A program made the position numbers and the translations under genes. The notes beneath the pieces are model-generated. The model had not been told where the DNA came from. It worked only from the letters and a program-made list of their open reading frames with translations, and did not search any database. A stretch of 5,865 bases of DNA from Spirochaetia bacterium (GTDB taxonomy: Bacteria > Spirochaetota > Spirochaetia > Treponematales > Treponemataceae): the NCBI GenBank assembly GCA_900769985.1, contig CAAGIS010000246.1, positions 1 to 5,865 on the forward strand, read 5' to 3'. Each line of letters opens with the position of its first letter. Position 1 is the first letter of the stretch. This document shows positions 1-5,104 of this stretch, piece after piece.

Positions 1-412
1 AGACATAAGAGGTTTCCTTCGGTTTGTTGTTTTGTGGTAAAAACATTTTATCCGATTCAAACCTCTTTTTCTATCTTAGGCTATTTTAGCCAATCCACAA
101 CTTTTGATTATAACTCGGCATTTACTGTTCCCTACTATTCAGAGTACATAAAAATTGATTGTTCAACCAGTGCGGAGTTTTCTTGGAAAATGAAATTTGT
201 GATTGTACCAACAAAAGAAGATGCAATAAATTTCTGTGCAGGACAAAATTATAAATATAAAGGGAACATATAAGAAAAAAGCACAAAATTATTCAGTTAC
301 AGTAAAGGATTTAATACCAGGAAAGACTTACTATTTCTGTGCTTTTAATGATACTTATGGATTTACAGCAGCTAGTCAATATAAAATTATTCCTGTAATT
401 ATTGCATATTGA
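1..412 (+). pseudogene. Fibronectin-III-like surface protein fragment, 5' truncated by window and frameshifted
   Basis: The first forward frame is open from base 1 to a TAA at 271-273. The protein sense then continues in the next frame (open from 230) to TGA at 410-412. Joined near 256-262, the two halves read smoothly as YKG-TYKKKAQNYSVTV, then DLIPGKTYYFCAFN. That pattern (YSVTV, then L.PGKTYYF.AF, then an aromatic/Ala-rich strand) is typical of the last strands of a fibronectin type III or related beta-sandwich domain of secreted or surface proteins. A GTG at 34 could start a 79-residue peptide, but no ribosome binding site precedes it and the frame is open to the window edge, so I treat this as the 3' end of a longer gene. 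The shift equals one extra base (or two missing) in the A/G run. It could be a sequencing error instead of decay. A terminator follows at 451. Confidence 0.5.
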
Positions 413-450
413 TAAGCTGTTTTTGCAAAAAACGCTAAAGGATATTGTAT

Positions 451-487
451 AAAAATCCAGCCAAGTCAAGCTTGTCTGGATTTTTTT
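451..487 (+). terminator. Rho-independent terminator after the FnIII-like gene
   Basis: An AAAAATCCAG arm (451-460) pairs with CTGGATTTTT (from 475). An inner CAAG/CTTG pair gives a long stem that runs straight into a T tract at 481-487. The A-rich 5' flank pairs with the T tract, so it might work in both directions. It separates the upstream gene remnant from the toxin-antitoxin promoter that begins three bases later. Confidence 0.8.
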
Positions 488-489
488 AT

Positions 490-519
490 TTGACTTTTTC
501 GTATCAAATATGGTACATT
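490..519 (+). promoter_or_regulatory. Promoter of the HigBA-like module
   Basis: TTGACT at 490-495 is a five-of-six -35 box. With an 18-base spacer, TACATT at 514-519 is a four-of-six -10 box. Initiation about seven bases on falls at roughly 525-527, on the GTG start codon at 526, so the transcript would have little or no leader. A better -10 match by sequence (TTTAAT, 518-523) is badly spaced from this -35. Confidence 0.5.
501..516 (+). promoter_or_regulatory. Operator-like palindrome in the HigBA promoter
   Basis: GTATCAAATATGGTAC matches its own reverse complement at 12 of 16 positions. It lies in the spacer between the -35 and -10 boxes, where bound protein would block RNA polymerase. 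HigA-type antitoxins autorepress by binding such palindromes, so this is the natural candidate site. Binding is inferred. Confidence 0.4.
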
Positions 520-525
520 TAATCT

Positions 526-882
526 GTGGAAATACAAAAGAAATTACAGGCAGATTTCTTCAAAACAGAAAATGGAAATGAACCTGTAAGGGATTTTCTA
601 AAAGCCTTGGCATCAGATGATAAAAAATCTGTTGGTGCTGATATTATGGCTATAGAAATGTCCTGGCCCGTTGGATATCCAAAAGTAAGAAAAATGGATA
701 CTGATTTATGGGAAGTAAGAACATCAATTTCCGATAAAAGAATTTGCAGAATCTTTTTTACAGTAAGTGGAAAAAAGATGATTTTACTTCATGCCATTAT
801 AAAAAAGAGTCAGAAGACTCCTTTGGAAGATTTAGAATTAGCAAAAACTAGAAAGAAATTAGTTCTAGGAGGCAAAAAATGA
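526..882 (+). CDS. RelE/HigB-family toxin (phage-derived Gp49-like)
   Basis: 118 residues, the usual length of the Gp49-like/HigB branch of the RelE superfamily, whose members are ribosome-dependent mRNA endonucleases active in the cytoplasm. Family signatures: PKVRKMDTDLWEVRT at residues 52-66 (compare P.VRKLG.GLWELR), RIFFT at 75-79, LLHAIIKKSQKTP at 87-99, and the terminal helix LELAKTR at 103-109. The start is forced: an in-frame TAA lies at 520-522 and GTG at 526 is the only usual start codon before the conserved domain. No Shine-Dalgarno precedes it; together with the promoter position this suggests leaderless translation. The toxin gene comes before its antitoxin, as in higBA, and overlaps it by four bases (ATGA at 879-882). 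The reading frame is intact. The family call is firm; the activity is inferred from the family. Confidence 0.9.
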   Translation: MEIQKKLQADFFKTENGNEPVRDFLKALASDDKKSVGADIMAIEMSWPVGYPKVRKMDTDLWEVRTSISDKRICRIFFTVSGKKMILLHAIIKKSQKTPLEDLELAKTRKKLVLGGKK

Positions 883-1160
883 ATAATGAATATGTAGGTA
901 GTTCTTTTGACAGTTTTCTTGAAGAAGAAAATATTGCTGTTGAGGTAAAAAATGAAGCAATCAAACGCTTGATTTCATACAATCTCCTCGACGAAATGAA
1001 AAAACAAAACATAAATAAAACAGAAATGGCAAAGAAAATGAGTACCTCAAGAGCAGCTCTTGATAGACTTCTAAATCCATACAATGATTCTGTTACTCTT
1101 TCAACTTTAACAAAAGCTGCAAATGTTCTTGGGAAAAAACTGGTTTTACAGTTGCAATAA
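879..1160 (+). CDS. HigA-like XRE-family antitoxin with helix-turn-helix
   Basis: 93 residues. The N-terminal third (SSFDSFLEEENIAVEVKNEA, residues 8-27) is the acidic lead-in common to antitoxins paired with Gp49-like toxins. A Cro/C1-type helix-turn-helix follows at about 46-65, with INKTEMAKKMSTSRAALDRLL as recognition region, then SVTLSTLTKAANVLGKKL (71-88). It should neutralise the toxin encoded just upstream and, with it, repress their shared promoter, probably at the 501-516 palindrome. Translation is well served: AGGAGG at 867-872 sits six bases from ATG 879, inside the end of the toxin gene, so a strong site for the antitoxin contrasts with none for the toxin. That arrangement would favour excess antitoxin. 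Eleven bases after the stop begins the attC-like site, consistent with the pair being an integron gene cassette. Confidence 0.9.
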   Translation: MNNEYVGSSFDSFLEEENIAVEVKNEAIKRLISYNLLDEMKKQNINKTEMAKKMSTSRAALDRLLNPYNDSVTLSTLTKAANVLGKKLVLQLQ

Positions 1161-1170
1161 AAAAAACACA

Positions 1171-1228
1171 CCCTAACATGCAGTTCAAATCCGACAAGCC
1201 GGTTTGCGGTTTAACTGCGTAGTTATGT
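1171..1228 (+). other. Integron attC-like recombination site
   Basis: A 58-base imperfect inverted repeat with attC architecture. The outer boxes are R'' CCCTAAC (1171-1177) and R' GTTATGT (1222-1228), each a near match to RYYYAAC and GTTRRRY. The inner boxes are L'' CAGTTCAAATCCG (1181-1193) and L' CGGTTTAACTG (1207-1217). The inner arms pair fully except for an unpaired C and an unpaired T on one side, like the extrahelical bases that orient strand choice by IntI. The central part (1194-1206) is a short variable terminal structure. Length is near the known minimum for attC. Its position just after the antitoxin stop, in the same orientation, is where a cassette carries its attC. Crossover would fall after G1222. 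No integrase gene and no second attC are in the window, so it may be a lone or orphan site. Confidence 0.75.
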
Positions 1229-1231
1229 GGA

Positions 1232-1261
1232 CGGGCCACAGGCCCGCTTATTGTTAATAAG
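1232..1261 (+). terminator. Two abutting hairpins, possible HigBA terminator
   Basis: CGGGCC-ACA-GGCCCG (1232-1246) is a perfect six-pair stem with a triloop. It is followed without a gap by CTTATT-GTT-AATAAG (1247-1261), also perfect. The first stem followed by the T-rich CTTATTGTT could end transcription of the toxin-antitoxin pair. The tail is not a clean T run, so termination is uncertain and the pair may instead belong to the structured block that continues to 1380. Confidence 0.4.
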
Positions 1262-1268
1262 AAAATCC

Positions 1269-1380
1269 TCCAACATTTTTCTCAAAAAATTTGCATAGTG
1301 TACACTATGCAAGGGAATTTGTCCATTCCCTTGCGGGAAATCCTCACTTTTGTTCGGATTTCCCGCAAAAAACTGTTGGA
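1269..1380. repeat. Cloverleaf-like palindromic element of three contiguous arms in a closing stem
   Basis: The closing stem is TCCAACA (1269-1275) with TGTTGGA (1374-1380), extended by TTTT/AAAA after a bulged C. Inside it three arms abut with no unpaired base between them: a perfect 22-base palindrome at 1291-1312 (half TTGCATAGTGT), GGGAAT/ATTCCC at 1313-1318 and 1325-1330, and a perfect 13-pair arm at 1331-1343 and 1356-1368 (TTGCGGGAAATCC) with a 12-base loop. It encodes no evident protein and ends eight bases before the ATG of the GtrA gene. I do not recognise the element. It looks like an interspersed folded repeat or a non-autonomous mobile element. That the folds form is inferred from pairing. 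Confidence 0.6.
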
Positions 1381-1388
1381 TAGATTTT

Positions 1389-1814
1389 ATGAATTTTATT
1401 GATCAAAAGCTATTAAAATTTCTTGCAGTCGGCGTTGTAAATACGATTGTCGGTGCAGGAGTAATGTTTCTACTATATAACGTGTTTGAAGTATCATATT
1501 GGATTTCTTCAGCCTGTAATTATATAGTTGGTGGAATCGTCAGTTTCTTTTTAAATAAATTCTTCACATTCAAGAATAATCAAAAAAGTATTAAGCAAGT
1601 TGTTCTTTTTATTCTTACTCTTACAGTCTGCTATTTTCTTGCCTATATTGCAGCTAAGAAAATCATTTATTTCATTTTTTCAACATCACCAGAAAAGATA
1701 AAGGGAAATATTTCGCTCATCTGTGGTATGTGTCTTTATACAGGACTCAACTACCTTGGTCAGCGACTAATTGTATTTTCTGAATACAATGTTAAATCGG
1801 AGGAAAAATTATGA
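1389..1814 (+). CDS. GtrA-family membrane protein (putative lipid-linked sugar flippase)
   Basis: 141 residues with four hydrophobic segments at about 9-33, 38-60, 69-96 and 106-130, the standard GtrA layout. Family motifs appear after segment two (SFFLNKFFTF, 52-61) and in segment four (NYLGQRLIVF, 121-130). GtrA proteins are thought to flip polyprenyl-phosphate-linked sugars across the inner membrane for surface glycan decoration. I start at ATG 1389 because the family begins just before the first segment. The in-frame TTG at 1350 would put 13 extra residues inside the 13-pair hairpin arm of the upstream repeat. Only a weak GGATAG site precedes ATG 1389, and no good promoter is seen, so expression may depend on read-through or on the structured DNA upstream. 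It overlaps the glycosyltransferase gene by four bases (ATGA, 1811-1814), indicating coupled translation. Confidence 0.88.
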   Translation: MNFIDQKLLKFLAVGVVNTIVGAGVMFLLYNVFEVSYWISSACNYIVGGIVSFFLNKFFTFKNNQKSIKQVVLFILTLTVCYFLAYIAAKKIIYFIFSTSPEKIKGNISLICGMCLYTGLNYLGQRLIVFSEYNVKSEEKL

Positions 1815-2740
1815 TTCCTTCAATTTCAATTGTAGTGCCTTGTTTTAATGAGGAAGAAGCAATCCCGATTTTTTATGAAGAAACAAGCAAAGTTTTAAAA
1901 TCAATGAATCTTGAGTCATATGAATTTGTATTTGTTGACGATGGATCAAAAGACAGAACTCTTGAAGTTTTGCATACGATTTCTGAAAAAGATAAATCAG
2001 TTCATTTTGTAAGTTTTTCACGAAATTTTGGAAAAGAAGCGGGTTTGTATGCTGGACTTTCAAAAGCTAGCGGAAATTATATTGCTGTTATGGATGTTGA
2101 CCTGCAGGATCCGCCTTCTCTTTTGCCGCAAATGCTTGAAGCAATTGAAAAGGAAGGTTTTGATTGTTCAGCTACTCGTAGAGTTACACGGAAAAACGAA
2201 CCACCTGTTCGTTCATTCTTTGCCCGTAAGTTTTACAAAATAATGGATAAATTAAGCGATGTTCCTGTTGTTAATGGAGCACGTGATTTTCGTCTTATGA
2301 CTGAACAGTATAAAAATGCAGTTCTTTCTTTGTGCGAGAAAAACCGTTTTACAAAAGGAATCTTCCCTTGGGTAGGATTTAAAACCAAATGGTTTGAGTA
2401 CGAAAATGTCGAGCGAGTTGCAGGCAAAACCAAGTGGTCGTTTTGGAAACTGTTCTTGTATTCAATTGACGGAATCATCGGATTTTCCACAAAACCACTG
2501 GAATTTTCTGCTGTAGCCGGAATTATTGAAATCCTCCTTTCGTTCGCGTTCATAGTTTTCATTATTGTGAGAAGACTTGTCTTTGGAGACCCTGTACAAG
2601 GTTGGGCAAGTCTTGTCTGCATAATTCTGTTCGTAAGCGGAGTTCAGCTTTTTACGACAGGTATTGTTGGACTATACATCGCCAAAATCTACACGGAAGT
2701 AAAACAGAGACCAATTTTTATTGTTAAAGAGGAAAAATAG
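1811..2740 (+). CDS. GtrB/DPM1-type family 2 glycosyltransferase (polyprenyl-phosphate sugar transferase)
   Basis: 309 residues, the usual length of bactoprenyl-phosphate glycosyltransferases of the GtrB/ArnC/DPM1-like group. The GT-A catalytic domain opens with ISIVVPCFNEEEAI (5-18), then VDDGSKDRT (42-50), the FSRNFGKEAG nucleotide/lipid-binding stretch (69-78), the metal-binding DVDLQDPP (95-102), and NGARDFRLM (155-163). GKTKWSFWKL (205-214) and a C-terminal pair of membrane helices (about 231-256 and 265-292) followed by YTEVKQRP (294-301) are hallmarks of the membrane-anchored subgroup. It should move a sugar from a nucleotide donor to a polyprenyl phosphate on the cytoplasmic face; the sugar cannot be read from sequence. 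GGAGGA at 1799-1804 lies six bases before ATG 1811. The order GtrA then GtrB with overlap is that of gtr serotype operons. Confidence 0.92.
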   Translation: MIPSISIVVPCFNEEEAIPIFYEETSKVLKSMNLESYEFVFVDDGSKDRTLEVLHTISEKDKSVHFVSFSRNFGKEAGLYAGLSKASGNYIAVMDVDLQDPPSLLPQMLEAIEKEGFDCSATRRVTRKNEPPVRSFFARKFYKIMDKLSDVPVVNGARDFRLMTEQYKNAVLSLCEKNRFTKGIFPWVGFKTKWFEYENVERVAGKTKWSFWKLFLYSIDGIIGFSTKPLEFSAVAGIIEILLSFAFIVFIIVRRLVFGDPVQGWASLVCIILFVSGVQLFTTGIVGLYIAKIYTEVKQRPIFIVKEEK

Positions 2741-2744
2741 AACT

Positions 2745-4580
2745 ATGGAAGATTTAGCTCGAAAGAAGATTTACAAAGTTTTTATTACAGTAATTAGTGT
2801 AGCTGCAGTTTGTTCCCTTACAATCTTTATTCCTCACGTGAGAGAGTTGATTATATCATTTGGAGAAAAACTGGTTGGACGTCCTTTAACTCATGAAGTA
2901 TGGCATGGAAAATTTATAAAATTGGAGTTAAAAATTCTTTGTTTATGCATATCTTCAATTGTTTTTCTTTTATATCTTTTATTCTCGAAAAGACTAGTTT
3001 TCAATTCAAAATCTTCCATAAGAGTATTCAACTGCAAATCAACTTTCTCAGAAATTAAGCATAGTAAAACTCATGGAATAGAACTTCTAATTCTTCTAAT
3101 TTCTTTAATATCAATACGCTGTTTTTACATTTCTCAAAAAAAGAGCATGCATGTAGATGAAGGACTTTCCATTTCTATCTGCAATAGAAATGAATATGGT
3201 TTTTGGGGTAAAAACTACGAGTTAGACAAAGAATACACAGGAAAGGAACTCAAAGAAATTTCTTTGTTTGATAATTCCAGTCTAAAAGATTCGCTTTCAG
3301 ATGTCTTTCATATGCATCAGAATAATAGAGATTCTCCGCATACAAATCTTTATTATTCTCTTTTTAGACTTTGGTTCACAGGCGTAAGAACAACTAATCT
3401 TGACTACCTTTTTTGGAGGGGGTGCATACTTAATATAGTGTTTTTTGTCGTGTCCTATATTTTCATGACTTTTCTTTTATACAATTTCACAAAAAACAAG
3501 ATGATTGTTTGCTTAGCATTGTTTGTTGCTTTTATAAATCCAGCTTCTTTATCACTTACAGTATTTTTGAGGCCTTACGAGTTACAACAAACAATGTTGA
3601 TTATTTTGACTTTTTATACATCTAGTTGCCTGCAACTTATTTCAAGGAATGAAAGTCTGGAATCAAAAGAAAATTTCATCTCAGGCATTATTGTTCTAGC
3701 GTTTACAATGCTTTCAGCATACTTTAATATGATTGTAATTGGGATTTACGGCCTTATATTTATTATTATCTGTCTTAAGAAGAAGAATTTCAATTTACTA
3801 AAGTTCTTCTTATATATGTTTGCATTGGCGCTTCTTCTTGCAAAAATTTTGTATTTTAAATTCGGAGATATGGGCTATAGGGCAGAAGAAGGTTTATCAA
3901 ACCTTAGATTCTCTGCCGTTCATGCCAATTTTTTAGCGATCGCAGAAGGTATAAGTCAAATATTAGGTAAAAATATATTTTTTGAAATCTATTGTATTCT
4001 GATTGGTTGTATAACTGTCTTATGGATTCTTTTGAGTATTAAAAACAAACAGAATAAAGTTTTAATTCTCATTTTATCCATCGAAATTGTCTCTGTATTT
4101 GCAATCATGTACTTTACTCCAATTGATATGAAGACTTTACGATACATCGCACCTTTATTTCCACTTTTCTCGCTTGCTATAATTCCCGCTTGTAAAAAAC
4201 AGATAAATTTCATTATCGGGGGAATTCTGTCTTTATTGTTGGTTTTTGCACTAATCCCAAATACAAAATCTGATGTCGTGGAACATCTAGATGATTCTCG
4301 TATTGAATCATATAATGTGCTTCAACGAAATGAGCGTCAGATATTTGTACGCGGTGAATCAACCTGGCGTTATTCGACTTTGATTCCATACATTCCTGAT
4401 AGTGCAAATGTTATTTTTATCTCTGATATTGATGATATAAAGGCTAATTATAACATAGACGAATTTGTTTTTATAAACCAGAAGGATGATTCTGAAAGAG
4501 GAGATCTTAATTACGAAGCTTTAAATCTCAAAAAAATAGGCAGTTTTTCATTTCATGACGTTTATTTATTTGAAAAATAG
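2745..4580 (+). CDS. Polytopic membrane glycosyltransferase, GT-C (GT39/PMT-like) type
   Basis: 611 residues with roughly eleven to thirteen membrane segments and a soluble C-terminal tail of about 105 residues (505-611). GT-C features: MHVDEGLS (135-142) just after a membrane helix, matching the acidic Asp-Glu motif in the first outer loop of PMT/ArnT-like enzymes; SPHTNLYYSLFRLWF (197-211), like their HPPLYY loop; and FLRPYELQQ (274-282). These enzymes take sugar from a polyprenyl phosphate on the outer face and attach it to a glycan, lipid or protein, so it is the logical last enzyme after the GtrA and GtrB-like steps. ATG 2745 lies four bases after the previous stop, with AAGAGGA at 2727-2733 as ribosome site; the in-frame TTG at 2721 lacks a good site. 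Two extra hydrophobic segments (about 10-30 and 62-82) precede the canonical first helix. Acceptor and sugar are unknown. Confidence 0.8.
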   Translation: MEDLARKKIYKVFITVISVAAVCSLTIFIPHVRELIISFGEKLVGRPLTHEVWHGKFIKLELKILCLCISSIVFLLYLLFSKRLVFNSKSSIRVFNCKSTFSEIKHSKTHGIELLILLISLISIRCFYISQKKSMHVDEGLSISICNRNEYGFWGKNYELDKEYTGKELKEISLFDNSSLKDSLSDVFHMHQNNRDSPHTNLYYSLFRLWFTGVRTTNLDYLFWRGCILNIVFFVVSYIFMTFLLYNFTKNKMIVCLALFVAFINPASLSLTVFLRPYELQQTMLIILTFYTSSCLQLISRNESLESKENFISGIIVLAFTMLSAYFNMIVIGIYGLIFIIICLKKKNFNLLKFFLYMFALALLLAKILYFKFGDMGYRAEEGLSNLRFSAVHANFLAIAEGISQILGKNIFFEIYCILIGCITVLWILLSIKNKQNKVLILILSIEIVSVFAIMYFTPIDMKTLRYIAPLFPLFSLAIIPACKKQINFIIGGILSLLLVFALIPNTKSDVVEHLDDSRIESYNVLQRNERQIFVRGESTWRYSTLIPYIPDSANVIFISDIDDIKANYNIDEFVFINQKDDSERGDLNYEALNLKKIGSFSFHDVYLFEK

Positions 4581-4609
4581 AAAAAATCAATGCAAAATTA
4601 ACAAAATTG

Positions 4610-4618
4610 TGCTATAAT
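4610..4618 (+). promoter_or_regulatory. Extended -10 promoter of the antitoxin remnant
   Basis: TGCTATAAT is a perfect TGn-TATAAT extended -10 element, which explains the absence of a recognisable -35 box upstream. It lies 21 bases before ATG 4640, and GAGGTG at 4630-4635 sits four bases before that ATG. The expression signals of the broken gene are therefore intact, and this promoter could also feed the YefM-YoeB pair downstream. Confidence 0.6.
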
Positions 4619-4810
4619 TTCGATAGTTAGAGGTGCAAAATGTCATACGAAGCAGTTATTGAACAAATGAGAACATTACCAGAATCTCTTCTAACATCAG
4701 TTTCAGCTTTTATTAAGCTTCTTGAGACGAACAAGCTGAAGTTATTACAATAAAAACGATACCTCAAACTAGTCATAGGAAAGAAACGTTTAAATATAAT
4801 AAACTTTTCC

Positions 4811-4839
4811 TTGACAAAGCGTACGGTTTGTCGTACGTT
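4811..4839 (+). promoter_or_regulatory. Candidate YefM-YoeB promoter
   Basis: TTGACA at 4811-4816 is a perfect -35 box. With a 17-base spacer the -10 is only TACGTT (4834-4839); TTTTAT at 4838-4843 is a better sequence match at poor spacing. The two CGTACG operator sites lie between and over these elements, so a weak -10 under tight autorepression is plausible. Another TATAAT lies at 4795-4800 but has no matching -35. Confidence 0.5.
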
Positions 4840-4841
4840 TT
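4816..4841 (+). promoter_or_regulatory. Two-site CGTACG operator for YefM-YoeB
   Basis: AAAGCGTACG (4816-4825) and CGTACGTTTT (4832-4841) form an inverted repeat with one mismatch in ten and a six-base spacer. Each arm contains the self-complementary hexamer CGTACG, with centres 12 bases apart. In E. coli the YefM-YoeB complex is known to bind two palindromes with GTAC-centred cores at the same 12-base spacing, so this is very likely the autoregulatory site. Binding here is inferred. Confidence 0.65.
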
Positions 4842-4861
4842 ATTTGTATAGAGGTATTTTT

Positions 4862-5104
4862 ATGGCAGTAATAACAGCAACATCAGCAAGAACAAATTTA
4901 TATAATCTCATTGATCAGACAAAAGATTTTCACGAACCAATTATTATTTCTGGAAAAAGAAACAATGCTGTTTTGATTTCAGAAGAAGATTGGAATGCAA
5001 TTCAGGAAACTTTATATTTATGTTCAATTCCAGGAATGAGAGAATCAATTCTTGAAGCAAGCAAAGAACCTCTTGAAGAAAGTGTTAAGGAATTAGACTG
5101 GTAA
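4862..5104 (+). CDS. yefM: YefM/Phd-family antitoxin
   Basis: 80 residues, a normal length. The N-terminal DNA-binding half has the family pattern MAVITATSARTNLYNLID (1-18), then PIIISGKRNNAVLISEEDWNAIQETLYL (25-52), matching the I.(G)..NAVL(I/L)S.EDW..L.ETL.L core of YefM. The acidic C-terminus (about 53-80, ending KELDW) is the disordered part that wraps the toxin. It should neutralise the YoeB toxin encoded next and repress the operon through the 4816-4841 sites. I use ATG 4862, preceded by AGAGG at 4850-4854. The in-frame TTG at 4811 lies inside the -35 box and would add 17 residues foreign to the family. TAA (5102-5104) overlaps the toxin ATG by one base, so translation is coupled. Confidence 0.93.
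   Translation: MAVITATSARTNLYNLIDQTKDFHEPIIISGKRNNAVLISEEDWNAIQETLYLCSIPGMRESILEASKEPLEESVKELDW

Larger units (their letters stand above)
4640..4851 (+). pseudogene. Frameshifted small antitoxin-like gene (DUF2281-like N-terminus)
   Basis: ATG 4640 opens a frame that stops at TAA 4751-4753 after 37 residues, beginning MSYEAVIEQMRTLPESLLTSV and then SAFIKLLE. This resembles the start of small antitoxins of the DUF2281 type (a short helix, a LPE motif, a second helix). One base earlier in phase, the next frame continues from about 4729 as EQAEVITIKTIPQTSH and on to TAG 4849-4851, giving about 70 residues in all, near the expected size. A single-base loss around 4722-4731 explains both halves. 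The promoter and Shine-Dalgarno are good, and there is no partner toxin. The 3' end is overlapped by the promoter and operator of the YefM-YoeB module (from 4811), suggesting that module arrived at or displaced the end of this gene. The family call is tentative; a short intact 37-residue peptide is the alternative. Confidence 0.45.

Noticed and set aside
254..273. Programmed frameshifting in the FnIII-like gene
   Set aside because: The needed change is +1, no classic slippery heptamer is in phase, and no stimulatory stem follows closely.
413..489. A second attC site upstream of the HigBA-like pair
   Set aside because: No GTTRRRY/RYYYAAC pair is found there; the inverted repeats present are a terminator and a simple TTTTTGCAAAAA palindrome.
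848..1171. Long reverse-strand frame opposite the antitoxin gene
   Set aside because: It is the shadow of the well-supported antitoxin frame, has no family resemblance, and its start has no convincing ribosome site.
1269..1380. Cloverleaf read as a tRNA
   Set aside because: The arms are 22 bases, six pairs and 13 pairs, with no T-loop or D-loop consensus, no plausible anticodon loop and no acceptor end; it is about 112 bases long.
1845..2622. Overlapping frames on both strands within the GtrB-like gene
   Set aside because: All lie inside a gene with complete catalytic motifs; none shows a recognisable domain or its own expression signals.
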